64,000 nt of DNA from Neisseria sp. MVDL19-042950 (GCF_030504625.1 NZ_JAUKWH010000001.1:1-64000); one strand, 5' to 3'. Positions 25,726-35,349 are shown, counted from the first letter of the stretch. Notes: generated from the letters alone by a model not told the origin. Numbers and translations: made by a program.

Positions 25726-25827
25726 GATATTCGAATATCTTTCGGCAAGCAGGCATTTTCAGATATGCGCTTGCTTTGTAGCAGGCGGTGTTGTGTGAAT
25801 TAATGTTGTTGAACAGGGAGAAATGAT

Positions 25828-27573
25828 ATGACCAAACTCTATCTCGGCCCGGTGCTGTCTTTCCGTGGAGGAGCGCAAAAGGGCGAATGGAAAGTAACCG
25901 CAATGATCGCGGTGGACGGCAAAGCGGAATTTCCCGTGTTGAAAATGGACGGTAAAGCCACTCCGGCTCCCAAAATATTGTTGGAGCACCGCGGTAAAAC
26001 TTTCCTGCGCTACGATTTGTCGTGCAAGCAGCAGAAAGAAGAACGGAAAGTCGAATACCGTATCGACGGCATCGACGAAGTGTGGCATTTCACCGTGCCT
26101 GCGCAAGGCGAAGCACCGCGCATGGTTTACGTATCGTGCAACGGTTTTTCCGACGCTAACGGCATCCGCAAGCTGATTAAAGGCGAGAACGCGGTATGGG
26201 AAGATTTGCTGTGTAACCATGATAAAGCCGTGCGTCCGAAAGATTATCGGTTGGATAAAGAACAGCTCTGGCATGAAACGCACACCCACGAAAAAGGCTT
26301 GCAGCGTTTCCATTTAATGGTTATGGGTGGCGATCAGATTTATTTCGACCCGATTTGGGATGATATCAAGCTGTTGAAAAAATGGATCGGCCTGCCGCGT
26401 AAGGAACAGTTGAAATATACCGTCAGCGCGGCACTGGAGCAGAAAATCGAGGATTACTATATTGATTTTTACCTCAACCGCTGGTTGCCGAACAACCATG
26501 CACCGTGGGGTTCGGTAAACAAAACATTGGATTCGGCGCACGGCATGGCGCGGATTCCGACCGTGATGATGTGGGACGACCACGATATTTTCGACGGTTG
26601 GGGTTCGCACAGCCCGGAAATGCAGCGCAGCCCGTTGTTCCAACGCCTGTTTTACCATGCGCGGCGGGCATTCTGGATTTTCCAAATGCAGCAGGCCGAC
26701 GACCAACTGCCCGAATTGAAGCTGCGCAGCGACATCAACATGCGGATTGACGACCCGATTTTCGAGCCGATTAAATGGTCAGAAGTGCTTAAATCCGACA
26801 AATTGGCCTTGCCGCTGTTCGACAACCAGCCCGGCTTTTCGTTTGCTCATACGGTAGGGCCGATCAGCCTGCTGGTGGCGGATTTGCGTACCGAGCGTTC
26901 GCACGAACAGATTATGGGGCCGGAAACATGGCGGTCGATGCAGCAATGGCTCTCGTCAGGCATTCCCGAATGCCCGATTGACCGCCATTTGCTGTTTGTT
27001 TCCTCTGTGCCGGTAATGCACCCTAAACTTTCGTTGGCGGAAATTCTGATGGATAATCTGGGTTACGATCATGTGCTCGACAGCAGTGCCGACGATTTGA
27101 AAGACCACTGGACCAACGATGATCACGAAGGCGAGCGCAAGCGCCTGATTGAAACCCTGTTTAAGACGGCCCAGGAAAAGCGGATGCGCGTAACGGTGCT
27201 TTCCGGCGATGTGCACGTAGCTGCATGTGGTGTGGTTTACCGTACCGATATGGATATTTGCGATTACAGCACACAGATTCAGCAGCTTACTTCCAGTGCC
27301 ATTGTCCATCCTTCTCTGGTATCGGTGATGGAACGGCTGTTCTGCCAGATGTTGAATTCGTTGGCCAAGAAAAAGCAAAAGTTAGATGTGCATTTGGAAG
27401 CCGAGATGATGCTATTTCCCGCGTCTAATCGCTATATTATGCCGGCACGGAACTGGTTGGCGTTGGAGCTGGATTCCAACCCAAACGGCCGTAAATTGTG
27501 GGCAAGTTGGCGTTGCGAAACCAAAGGTGCGTTTACCAACCATTTGTTGGCGATAGAGTCGGTTAAGCGTTAA
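25828..27573 (+). CDS. PhoD-like phosphodiesterase/alkaline phosphatase
   Basis: A 581-residue metallophosphatase-fold protein of the PhoD family. Metal-binding motifs are MWDDHDIFDGWG and VLSGDVHVAACG. No signal peptide is visible (MTKLYLGPVLSFRGG), unlike Tat-exported PhoD, so it is probably cytoplasmic like many PhoD-like proteins of Gram-negative bacteria. Substrate unknown. Ribosome-binding site GGGAGAAATGAT. A DUS hairpin follows. Confidence 0.8.
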   Translation: MTKLYLGPVLSFRGGAQKGEWKVTAMIAVDGKAEFPVLKMDGKATPAPKILLEHRGKTFLRYDLSCKQQKEERKVEYRIDGIDEVWHFTVPAQGEAPRMVYVSCNGFSDANGIRKLIKGENAVWEDLLCNHDKAVRPKDYRLDKEQLWHETHTHEKGLQRFHLMVMGGDQIYFDPIWDDIKLLKKWIGLPRKEQLKYTVSAALEQKIEDYYIDFYLNRWLPNNHAPWGSVNKTLDSAHGMARIPTVMMWDDHDIFDGWGSHSPEMQRSPLFQRLFYHARRAFWIFQMQQADDQLPELKLRSDINMRIDDPIFEPIKWSEVLKSDKLALPLFDNQPGFSFAHTVGPISLLVADLRTERSHEQIMGPETWRSMQQWLSSGIPECPIDRHLLFVSSVPVMHPKLSLAEILMDNLGYDHVLDSSADDLKDHWTNDDHEGERKRLIETLFKTAQEKRMRVTVLSGDVHVAACGVVYRTDMDICDYSTQIQQLTSSAIVHPSLVSVMERLFCQMLNSLAKKKQKLDVHLEAEMMLFPASNRYIMPARNWLALELDSNPNGRKLWASWRCETKGAFTNHLLAIESVKR

Positions 27574-27595
27574 TTGTGTTTGGCTGCTTGTGAAA

Positions 27596-27634
27596 AGGCC
27601 GTCTGAAAACTTAAAAATAAGTTTTCAGACGGCC
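27596..27634. terminator. DUS hairpin between PhoD-like gene and slam2
   Basis: AGGCCGTCTGAAAACTT and AAGTTTTCAGACGGCC arms with a six-base loop between convergent genes. Confidence 0.7.
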
Positions 27635-27718
27635 CTCTTATTGAAACCGGCGGAGCACGGTAATCCGTGCAACCGCCGGTTTGCTGCTTGGTATAAAAGT
27701 TTGCTGTACGGTTCCTCG

Positions 27719-29275
27719 TCAGAATTTTTTTTCAATTTCTATAAAGAGTTTTTTATGTTTGCGCTCGGCCCATTTATGGGTGCTGCGGAGATAACGCTGT
27801 TCCCATGTCAGCTTAGGCATGAATTTGCCGATGGCGATTTTGGGATGGGCGAGGGAAAAACTGTAATAACTCTCTTTGTTGCGCTGTTGCTGCCATTCAA
27901 AATCGGTATTGAGGGCTTGGTGGCGGTAGCGTCTGTCGGTGTAGGCTGCCCTCAATTGGGTGTTCAGCCCGCCCAGCTTGGGCCAGCCGGCCAGCCAGCC
28001 TGCGCTGATGCTGTTGCGGGTGTTTCCCGCATTGTTGGGGCGGTTGCCGATGGTTTTGGTTTCAGGCTGGAAAATACTGCTGTTTAAACCGCCGAATATG
28101 GTGTGTTGGGGAGTCAGGCGGTAAGCAAGAGAGCCGAAGAAATTGTAATGCTTGCCGTCGTTGCGTTCCGCACGTTCTTCTTCACGGTAGTTTTGCCGGT
28201 AGAATTCGGCGGAGAGATAGCCTTGCAGACGAGGGGTAATCTGATGGGAAAAGGCCGTCTGAATACCCGCGGCGCGGGCGAGCATATCCATATTGAACGT
28301 TCGTTTCTTTTCAGTTTTCTTTGCCCATTCATTGGTGCCGGCAAGCTGCCATTGGTAGAAAGGCAAGATGTTGAAACTGCTGCGGGCATTTTGATATTGC
28401 CAACCGAGATAAGCACGGCCAAATGCACTGTCGTATTGGGATTTTTTGTCGAAATAGTAACTTACGCCGCTGAAATTGCTCCGGAATACCAGATTATGAT
28501 GCCCCTTTAACGGGGTATTTTTTTCGGCGGAAACTTGGTAATTGAGGCCGGTTGCGCTTTCGGACTTTTGTTCTATGCAACCCAGCGGTAGGCAGTAAGG
28601 AGGCGCCGCATCGTTGATGTTGCTGTCGCGGGTGATACTGATCCCTCCGTCAAAACGCCATTGGTTAAAGGCTTTGTTTTGATCGCGGTAAAAATCGATA
28701 TTTTGGAGAACTTCGGGGGGCAAATCGGGAGCGGAAGCCGCTTCCGTAAATAGGCGGTCGGCTTCTTTCCATTGCTTGTCTTCCTGCAAAATGGCTGCCG
28801 TATCGAGCGTAATGCGGTTGTCTTGCGGGTGTTGTTCATGCAGGTTTGAATAAAGTTCGACAGCCTGCGAATAGTCGCCGCGATAGCGTGCCAACATGCC
28901 CTCGGCACGGGCAAGTAATGTCCGGTCGGCTTGAGGTAGTTTCCGGTAGGCGGCAGTTAACGATTCGAGCAGATGGGGATTACCACTGTTGAGGGCTTGA
29001 ACCATCAAATTATGAAGCAATGCAGGATGTTGTATTAAATCCTCATTGGTCAGCATCGCTGTTTTTCGAGCATCGATTTGCGTTTCCACAACAGTAGCGG
29101 GGCGGTTGATTTGATCCAGCCACGGTTGTTGCTGTGCTTGAAGGGCAGGTTGCTCTTGCTTGAGGCCGTCTGAAGCCGGTATTTTCAGGGTGCCGGCTTC
29201 AGCGAGGGCGGGAAAATATGCCGAAAGGATGGCTGTCGGAAGCAGTGAAATTGTTAACGTTTTTAGATAGTTCAT
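27719..29275 (-). CDS. Slam2-type surface lipoprotein assembly modulator
   Basis: A 518-residue outer-membrane translocon: signal peptide to about residue 26 (FPALAEA), TPR region at about 120-220 (AEGMLARYRGDYSQAVELYS) and a DUF560 barrel ending in EKKF. In the meningococcus Slam2 displays HpuA. Here it is transcribed divergently from hpuA with 146 bases between, which makes HpuA the obvious substrate. The chosen ATG starts the signal peptide. An upstream in-frame extension to 29356 would bury it and is rejected. Confidence 0.88.
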   Translation of the reverse strand: MNYLKTLTISLLPTAILSAYFPALAEAGTLKIPASDGLKQEQPALQAQQQPWLDQINRPATVVETQIDARKTAMLTNEDLIQHPALLHNLMVQALNSGNPHLLESLTAAYRKLPQADRTLLARAEGMLARYRGDYSQAVELYSNLHEQHPQDNRITLDTAAILQEDKQWKEADRLFTEAASAPDLPPEVLQNIDFYRDQNKAFNQWRFDGGISITRDSNINDAAPPYCLPLGCIEQKSESATGLNYQVSAEKNTPLKGHHNLVFRSNFSGVSYYFDKKSQYDSAFGRAYLGWQYQNARSSFNILPFYQWQLAGTNEWAKKTEKKRTFNMDMLARAAGIQTAFSHQITPRLQGYLSAEFYRQNYREEERAERNDGKHYNFFGSLAYRLTPQHTIFGGLNSSIFQPETKTIGNRPNNAGNTRNSISAGWLAGWPKLGGLNTQLRAAYTDRRYRHQALNTDFEWQQQRNKESYYSFSLAHPKIAIGKFMPKLTWEQRYLRSTHKWAERKHKKLFIEIEKKF

Positions 29276-29421
29276 TGTCAATTTGTAAAAAGAGAATAAA
29301 AAAAGTTTGTAATAATTTTCATTTTCAGAGTATATTTCATCTTTGAATAAAAACAAATCTTATTTCGGTTTTTTTAAGAAAATTAATTTACTATTAAAAA
29401 TATGATAATCGGAGGTGCTTT
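29276..29421. promoter_or_regulatory. Divergent slam2/hpuA control region
   Basis: A very AT-rich 146-base interval. TAATAATTTTCATTTTC near 29310 and a TGATAAT half-site just before hpuA are weak Fur-like candidates. Iron control is expected for both genes but the sequence match is poor. Confidence 0.35.
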
Positions 29422-30429
29422 ATGGATAAGTGGTTTTTAAGACGGCCTTACATTAGTTTGGTTTTACCTGTTGTTTTGGCAGCATGTGCGGGAGGCGGGC
29501 ATGTTGGCATTCCGAATACAGTTGTACCCGTTCCTACATTATCTGCGTTAAATCCGCAAGATCCTAATGTAATTGGGCCTACAGAAGGCCTGAAAATGGA
29601 AACATTTAATGCCAATAGCGAAACATCAGGCAAAGTGGTTAGTTGGAAGATAAAAGAGAAAAATATTTTTGGCGAGCTTATGCCTCAAGATAGACTGGCA
29701 TACCAAACGCCCGACGGTAAAGTATATGTATTTAATACTTATACGAACCCTATTTTGCCGGATAGTTTTCATCCCGATAAAAATCTGAGAACTAAGCATG
29801 ATATGCAAGTAACGGATAATGGCGGCAAACTCTTCGCATGTTGTGAAAATGGGCAAATTCAATATCCGGCTACAAGAGTAGATGCCGTTCGTTACGGAGC
29901 ATGGATAGATAAGAACGGGAAAGCCGATTTGTTTGTCGGCGGTATTTTGGCGGATGCGACAAAAATGCAAGGCGCCAAAGAGGAGAATAAATTCAGCCCG
30001 ACAGGAAAAGCTACTTATGAAGTATGGGCTTTACGGGTAAAAAATGGCGGAGTCGTTTCTTCATCTTACCGCCCGAATAACTTCCCGAAGAAAGACGGTG
30101 TGCAGTCTTTGCTTACCGTGAACTTTAACACAGGAAAATTAGGCGGCACTATCATTGGAAACAGCGACTTTGGTGCGGATATCCGCTTTGAAGATGTATC
30201 CGTGCAGGGTAATCATTTCAGTGGCAGCGCAAGTTCCGGCGGTGTTGCAGGTAAGGTTGAAGGTGCGTTTTACGGTACTGGCGGTTATCGCAGACCTCAT
30301 GGAGACCAAATCGGCGGCAAGATTGTTTTTGATAAAGACCGTAGTTTGAATAGCGTATTCGGTGGTGCGACAAACAATTCTATGCGCAGACCCGACGATA
30401 CCTCTAAAGATTTGAACCCTGTAAATTGA
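29422..30429 (+). CDS. hpuA: HpuA-like haemoglobin/haptoglobin-binding lipoprotein
   Basis: A 335-residue surface lipoprotein with lipobox LAAC, Cys22 and an AGGG anchor. The C-terminal barrel part (SGSASSGGVAGKVEGAFYGT) is of the TbpB/HpuA class. It sits directly before hpuB (13-base gap) and opposite slam2, the arrangement of the bipartite haemoglobin receptor. Meningococcal hpuA carries a phase-variable poly-G tract. No such tract is seen here, so the receptor should be stably expressed. The pair Cys-Cys in FACCENG is unusual. Ribosome-binding site CGGAGGTGCTTT. Confidence 0.85.
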   Translation: MDKWFLRRPYISLVLPVVLAACAGGGHVGIPNTVVPVPTLSALNPQDPNVIGPTEGLKMETFNANSETSGKVVSWKIKEKNIFGELMPQDRLAYQTPDGKVYVFNTYTNPILPDSFHPDKNLRTKHDMQVTDNGGKLFACCENGQIQYPATRVDAVRYGAWIDKNGKADLFVGGILADATKMQGAKEENKFSPTGKATYEVWALRVKNGGVVSSSYRPNNFPKKDGVQSLLTVNFNTGKLGGTIIGNSDFGADIRFEDVSVQGNHFSGSASSGGVAGKVEGAFYGTGGYRRPHGDQIGGKIVFDKDRSLNSVFGGATNNSMRRPDDTSKDLNPVN

Positions 30430-30442
30430 GGTTAATAAAAAA

Positions 30443-32821
30443 ATGAACAAACACACAATAAAGTTTAAACCTACCGTTATGTTTATGGTTTTGTGTAGTG
30501 CTTTTTCCGTTAATGCTTTTGGCGCAGAGGAAGGTGGAGCGGAGCAAGATGTGCAGTTAAAAACCATAGAAGTAAAAGGTAGCCGTACTGTTAAGAAGCT
30601 GGGAAGTGAAAAAGTCCGCCGCCAAAAATTGGATGAGAATTTGGTTCAGGATATCCACGACATGGTGCGCTATGATCCGGGAATTTCGGTTGTGGAAGGA
30701 GGTCGCGCCGGTTCCAACGGCTTTGCCATTCGAGGCGTGGATAAAGATCGTGTCGCAATCAGCGTTGACGGCTTGGCACAGGCCGAAAGCCGTTCGTCCG
30801 AAGCTTTTCAGGAATTATTCGGCGCCTATGGTAATTTCAACACCAACCGTAATGCGGCGGAGTTGGAAAATATTTCAGAAGTGGCTATTCTGAAAGGGGC
30901 GGATTCCCTTACCGCAGGCAGCGGTGCTTTGGGAGGGGCCGTGCTTTATAAAACCAAATCTCCGAAAGATTATCTTCAAGGCGACAAAAACTATCATATT
31001 GGTCTGAAAGGCGGCTATATAGGCAAATCGGACCAGTGGATGGGTAGTACGACTTTAGCAGGCAGAGCAGGTAATGTGGACGGTTTGTTTGTATTTACGC
31101 GCCGTCATGGGCATGAAACCAGAAACCACAGCGGTGGTGCCGATGTTAAATTGGACTACACCGATGAAAACGGCTTTTCACATAAAGGGGTGGCGCGTGC
31201 AACTCCCGATCCGCAAAATGTGTCGAGCAAGAGTACATTGGTTAAGTTGGGGTATTATTTCAGCCCTACAAACTATTTGAGCGGTGTATATGAAGACTAT
31301 CGCCAAGACAAACATACTACCGAATTGTCGAATCTTTTCAGTTATATCGGCGGGCAAACACGTTTGCGTAATGATGTCAGCTACCGTAAGCGTACCGGTT
31401 TGGAATATGAAAACCAGCTTGAAAACGGTCCTTGGGATAGCTTGAAGCTGAATGTGGACAAACAAAAAATCCAGATGACTACATTAACTTGGGATATTCC
31501 TAATGATTACGCTCAGAAAGGCCGCAATGCGGAGGCTGATTTCAAGCGCAGAGGGTTGTTTCAAGATTTGAACCAGTTCAAAATATCTGCCGATAAACAT
31601 TTGGATTTCGGTGCTATTACATGGGATACCATGTACGGTGCCGGTTTGAATAAAGGCAAATACAGCAGTACCAATTTAGAATATTCCGCTTTAATTTATT
31701 ATCCCGATGTTTTAGGTTCGTCAAAAACTACCAAAGAATTCTTGGTAGGCACGAAAAGTAAAAACAACCATGTTTACTGGGATAACAGTATTCGTTTCGG
31801 AGACCGTGTTAAGCTCGGCTTGGGTTTGCGCTACGACCAAGTGCGTATGAATACAATTGAAAGCGACACCCTTATACCAAGGATAAGACGTGAATTGGAG
31901 TGGAAAGGATTGTGGAACCGGCAAGCCAAATTCCAAGCTCCCAGCTATTCTGCCGGAGTAGATTGGAATGTGGTTCCCTCATTAACGCTGCAAAGTAAAT
32001 ACAGCACTGCATTCCGTGCTCCTACAACCGATGAAATGTGGTTTTTCTTCCCCCATCGGGATTTTTATGTGCAACCTAATCCGGACCTGAAAGATGAACG
32101 TTCGAGAAATATCGAATTGGGTGTGGACTGGCACGGCAAGTGGGGTAATCTGAAATTATCAGGTTTCCGTACCCGTTACAAAAACTTCATTGATTTCGTT
32201 TACATTGGCGGTAAACAACACGAAATCTTGAATAACAACGGCGATATTGTGAAAGAAAGCTGGATTTCCCCTACTTATCAAAATAGAAACCGCAACAATG
32301 CCGTTGTGAAAGGTTTGGAGTTGCAAGGTCAGTGGAAGTTGGATAGTGTGGGATTACCTCAAGGCACATATACCAATTTGGCTGCCAGCTACATTAAAGG
32401 TTCGGCCGACGGAGGTGTTCCCTTGAATGCGCTTCAGCCGTTTAATGCGGTGTGGGGTATCGGCTATAAACATCCGAACAACCGCTGGAGCGCAGGTACG
32501 AATCTCAGCTACTTCGCCAGAAAGAAAGCAAAGGATACGTCCAGAGCCTATGACAATCCTAATGAGCCGTGGCCGTTTGTAAAACACAGCCGTAATGTGT
32601 TCTTGGTTGACTTGATCGGCCATTATCAATTCGGCAAACATGTATCTTTGCGCGGCGGCGTATTTAACCTGTTTAATAAAAAATATTACACATGGGATTC
32701 TTTACGCAGCATCAGGGAATTCGGTGCAGTGAACCGTGTGCATAATAAAACGCACGGCGGTATCGACCGTTTCAGTGCGCCCGGTCGTAATTTCAACGTA
32801 GTATTGGAAGCCAAGTTCTGA
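30443..32821 (+). CDS. hpuB: TonB-dependent haemoglobin/haptoglobin receptor
   Basis: A 792-residue outer-membrane gated transporter that extracts heme from haemoglobin with HpuA and imports it using TonB energy. Signal peptide to about residue 28, TonB box near LKTIEVKG, plug domain at about 45-170 (RGVDKDRVAISVDGLAQAE), then a 22-stranded barrel ending in EAKF. Meningococcal HpuB is of similar size. It starts after a GAGG site close behind hpuA and is followed by hemO. Confidence 0.9.
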   Translation: MNKHTIKFKPTVMFMVLCSAFSVNAFGAEEGGAEQDVQLKTIEVKGSRTVKKLGSEKVRRQKLDENLVQDIHDMVRYDPGISVVEGGRAGSNGFAIRGVDKDRVAISVDGLAQAESRSSEAFQELFGAYGNFNTNRNAAELENISEVAILKGADSLTAGSGALGGAVLYKTKSPKDYLQGDKNYHIGLKGGYIGKSDQWMGSTTLAGRAGNVDGLFVFTRRHGHETRNHSGGADVKLDYTDENGFSHKGVARATPDPQNVSSKSTLVKLGYYFSPTNYLSGVYEDYRQDKHTTELSNLFSYIGGQTRLRNDVSYRKRTGLEYENQLENGPWDSLKLNVDKQKIQMTTLTWDIPNDYAQKGRNAEADFKRRGLFQDLNQFKISADKHLDFGAITWDTMYGAGLNKGKYSSTNLEYSALIYYPDVLGSSKTTKEFLVGTKSKNNHVYWDNSIRFGDRVKLGLGLRYDQVRMNTIESDTLIPRIRRELEWKGLWNRQAKFQAPSYSAGVDWNVVPSLTLQSKYSTAFRAPTTDEMWFFFPHRDFYVQPNPDLKDERSRNIELGVDWHGKWGNLKLSGFRTRYKNFIDFVYIGGKQHEILNNNGDIVKESWISPTYQNRNRNNAVVKGLELQGQWKLDSVGLPQGTYTNLAASYIKGSADGGVPLNALQPFNAVWGIGYKHPNNRWSAGTNLSYFARKKAKDTSRAYDNPNEPWPFVKHSRNVFLVDLIGHYQFGKHVSLRGGVFNLFNKKYYTWDSLRSIREFGAVNRVHNKTHGGIDRFSAPGRNFNVVLEAKF

Positions 32822-32909
32822 TAACGTGCCATCGGGCGGTTCTTTAGCCTATTGCTTTTAGAGCCGCCTTAAAACACAATATCGGTCTTTTTATCTCAAG
32901 GAAAACGAA

Positions 32910-33515
32910 ATGACTAACGAAACCCAAACTTTCGCCCAACGTCTGAAAGAAGAAAACCGCACTACACATGACAGCGTTGACAACCTCGTAATGTCGGTTC
33001 AGCCGTTTTCTAACAACGAAAACTATATCAAATTCTTAAAACTGCAATCCGTATTCCACAAAATCGTTGACGATATTTATAAAGATGCATCGTTAAACAA
33101 AGCGATTCCCCAATTGGCGGATATGGCGCGTTATGATGCGGTGGTGCAGGATTTGAAAGATTTGGGCAGCGAGCCTTATCAATTCTCAGATGCCTTGCCC
33201 AAGCCCGAAGGCAATAAAGCCATCGGTTGGTTGTATTGCGCCGAAGGTTCCAACTTGGGTGCGGCGTTTTTGTTTAAAGATGCGCAAAAATTGAGCTTCA
33301 ATGCCGAACACGGTGCGCGCCATTTGGCCCCGCATCCCGACGGCCGCGGCCAACACTGGCGTGAATTCGTAGTGTATCTCAACCAGTTGGGCTTGGATAA
33401 AGCCGCCCAAGACGAAGCGATTGAAGGTGCCAAAGAGGCTTTTGCTTACTATAAGGTTATCCTGCGCGAGATTTTCGGTTTGCCTGAAGGTGCCGAAGCT
33501 CCTGCTGACGTGTAA
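32910..33515 (+). CDS. hemO: Heme oxygenase, HemO type
   Basis: Opens imported heme to biliverdin, carbon monoxide and iron in the cytoplasm. The 201-residue protein closely follows meningococcal HemO. The proximal heme ligand is the histidine of THDSVDNLV, and the conserved core reads IGWLYCAEGSNLGAAFLF. In meningococci hemO lies beside hmbR. Here it follows hpuB by 88 bases, giving a complete uptake and degradation unit. Ribosome-binding site CAAGGAAAACGAA. Confidence 0.95.
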   Translation: MTNETQTFAQRLKEENRTTHDSVDNLVMSVQPFSNNENYIKFLKLQSVFHKIVDDIYKDASLNKAIPQLADMARYDAVVQDLKDLGSEPYQFSDALPKPEGNKAIGWLYCAEGSNLGAAFLFKDAQKLSFNAEHGARHLAPHPDGRGQHWREFVVYLNQLGLDKAAQDEAIEGAKEAFAYYKVILREIFGLPEGAEAPADV

Positions 33516-33537
33516 TTAGGCAACCCTCTAAAAGGCC

Positions 33538-33570
33538 AAAGGCCGTCTGAAAGATTTCAGACGGCCTTTT
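33538..33570. terminator. DUS hairpin between hemO and lolA
   Basis: AAAGGCCGTCTGAAA and TTTCAGACGGCCTTTT around three bases, between convergent genes. Confidence 0.8.
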
Positions 33571-33593
33571 ATTGTGTAGGCAGCGTAGCGGAA

Positions 33594-34211
33594 TCAATTG
33601 CTCAAAACGTCCACACCTTTGGGCGGGGTAAATGTGAATGTGCTGCGCGGCAGGTTGGGTTTCATATTCAGGTTGTTGAAACGGATGGTGGTTTCGTTGC
33701 CGAAGCTGTCTTTCAACTGCATGGAGGCGAGGGCATCGCCTTTGAAACCGATGCGGATATATTGGTATCCTGCATTGTTTTTCTTGGGTTTGGCGAGCAC
33801 GTAGTCGATGCCGTCTGAAGCGCCGTCTTCCTGAAGGGCATAGCTGCTGTCGAGTGCGGATTTATTCGACAAGATAGCGGCAGGGCTGTCGCCGATGGTT
33901 TGATCTTGTGGTGATTTGGTTACTTGGGCCAAATCTACGTCGTATAACCAGATGGTTTTGCCGTCGCCGACGATGGTTTGTTTATAAGGGCTGGTGTATT
34001 CCCATTTGAACAAACCCGGGCGCAGGATTTTGAAAGACCCGTTGGTGGTTTGGGTTTTCTTTTTGCTTTTCACGGTTTGGCTGAAGCTGCCGCTGATACC
34101 GTCTGCGTCAGCATTGAATTTTTTTAAGGCATCAATCGCGCCGGCGTGTGCGCTGCCGATGCTCAGGGCAAGCAGGGTGGCGAATGTGGCAAATAGTTGT
34201 TTTTTCTTCAT
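33594..34211 (-). CDS. lolA: Outer-membrane lipoprotein carrier protein LolA
   Basis: Periplasmic chaperone that carries lipoproteins from LolCDE to LolB at the outer membrane. The 205-residue precursor has a signal peptide to about residue 23 (GSAHA/GA). The half-barrel motifs FSQTV, LRPGLFKWEYTSPYKQ and FTFTPPKGVDVL are characteristic. Ribosome-binding site GGAAAGGAACATT. The surface lipoproteins elsewhere in this window depend on this route before Slam handles them. Confidence 0.95.
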   Translation of the reverse strand: MKKKQLFATFATLLALSIGSAHAGAIDALKKFNADADGISGSFSQTVKSKKKTQTTNGSFKILRPGLFKWEYTSPYKQTIVGDGKTIWLYDVDLAQVTKSPQDQTIGDSPAAILSNKSALDSSYALQEDGASDGIDYVLAKPKKNNAGYQYIRIGFKGDALASMQLKDSFGNETTIRFNNLNMKPNLPRSTFTFTPPKGVDVLSN

Positions 34212-34420
34212 TGTGTAATGTTCCTTTCCGGAAAATGGATGATTTGTATCCGACGGATTCGCGTAGGGCGTATATTAAGCCTTTCTGTGCGGATGACAAG
34301 GTTTAGGGCGGTTACGGGTAGATTATTGTTCTCGTGTAAAGGCCGTCTGAATGCTTAAATGCTTATGAATAAGAGAAAAATCGTGATGTGTTTAACCTGA
34401 ATTTAAATCCTGTTTACCGT

Positions 34421-34426
34421 TATAAT
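34421..34426 (+). promoter_or_regulatory. -10 element directly before the DUF455 start codon
   Basis: A perfect TATAAT ends eight bases before the ATG. With normal spacing transcription would begin at or within two bases of the start codon. No good -35 box is seen at 17 bases, so confidence is limited. Confidence 0.4.
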
Positions 34427-34433
34427 GCGCCTC

Positions 34434-35264
34434 ATGAATACAACACAATCCGTTTATCCTGCGCTGTTATCTGCGTTGACTTCTTGTGATCCTGATGAAA
34501 AATGCCGTTTGACCGAGATGATATGGAAAGGTTTTTCAGACGGCCTGCTGGACAACAGGCCGTCTGAAAAATCGAAAGATTTCCGTTTTGCAGGCCGCCC
34601 GCCCAAGCCGAAGCTGGTGGCCGCCTCTGCCGTGCATCCGCGCAAGATGGCCTCGGCGGAAGGTTACGCTGCCATGCTGCATGCGATTTGCCATATTGAG
34701 TTTAATGCAATCAATCTGGCATTGGATGCGGCTTACCGTTTCCGCAACCTGCCCGTACAATTTACTGCCGATTGGATTCGGGTGGCGAAAGAAGAAGCGT
34801 ATCATTTCAACCTGATGCGCACGCGGCTGCGGGCATACGGGTTTGATTACGGCGATTTTGAAGCCCATAACCACTTGTGGGATATGGCCTATAAAACCGC
34901 ATTCGATCCTTTGCTGCGGATGGCGTTGGTGCCGCGCGTGCTGGAAGCGCGCGGATTGGACGTTACGCCTGCAATCCGTGCCAAAGTGGCGCAGCGCGGC
35001 GATCAGGATACCTGTGCCGTGCTTGATATCATTTACTGCGACGAAGTGGGGCACGTGCAGATCGGCAACCGTTGGTATCAATATCTGTGTGCCGAACGCG
35101 GTTTGGAACCGTTGAGCTTGTTCCGCAGTTTGATTGCTCGTTACGATCTGTTCATTTTTCGGGGCTATGTGAATATCGAGGCCCGCGAACGTGCGGGATT
35201 CAGCCGTTTCGAGCTGGACATGCTGGAAGATTTTGAACAGAGCTTTCATAAACGGAAGCATTAA
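34434..35264 (+). CDS. DUF455 ferritin-like protein
   Basis: A 276-residue protein with helical-bundle diiron-type residues: EFNAINLALD, KEEAYHF, and DEVGHVQIGNRW. The family resembles MiaE and is often called DUF455; its reaction is unknown. The ATG is only eight bases after a perfect TATAAT, so the mRNA may be leaderless. Codons about 33-46 consist of two facing DUS (encoding FSDGL and RPSEK) that form a perfect hairpin inside the gene. An unrelated insertion into a poorly conserved loop is likely. Confidence 0.75.
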   Translation: MNTTQSVYPALLSALTSCDPDEKCRLTEMIWKGFSDGLLDNRPSEKSKDFRFAGRPPKPKLVAASAVHPRKMASAEGYAAMLHAICHIEFNAINLALDAAYRFRNLPVQFTADWIRVAKEEAYHFNLMRTRLRAYGFDYGDFEAHNHLWDMAYKTAFDPLLRMALVPRVLEARGLDVTPAIRAKVAQRGDQDTCAVLDIIYCDEVGHVQIGNRWYQYLCAERGLEPLSLFRSLIARYDLFIFRGYVNIEARERAGFSRFELDMLEDFEQSFHKRKH

Positions 35265-35270
35265 CCGGCC

Positions 35271-35307
35271 TTTTCAGACGGCCTCGGTATGGCAGGCCGT
35301 CTGAAAA
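35271..35307. terminator. DUS hairpin between DUF455 gene and nth
   Basis: TTTTCAGACGGCCT and AGGCCGTCTGAAAA pair around nine bases. It lacks a clean T run after the stem. Confidence 0.5.
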
Positions 35308-35349
35308 CAATCCGCATGCAACCGATATTTATCCGCTATTACAATAAGT

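Noticed and set aside
29470-29520. Possible poly-G phase-variation tract in hpuA
   Set aside because: The longest G run here is only three bases, too short to slip.
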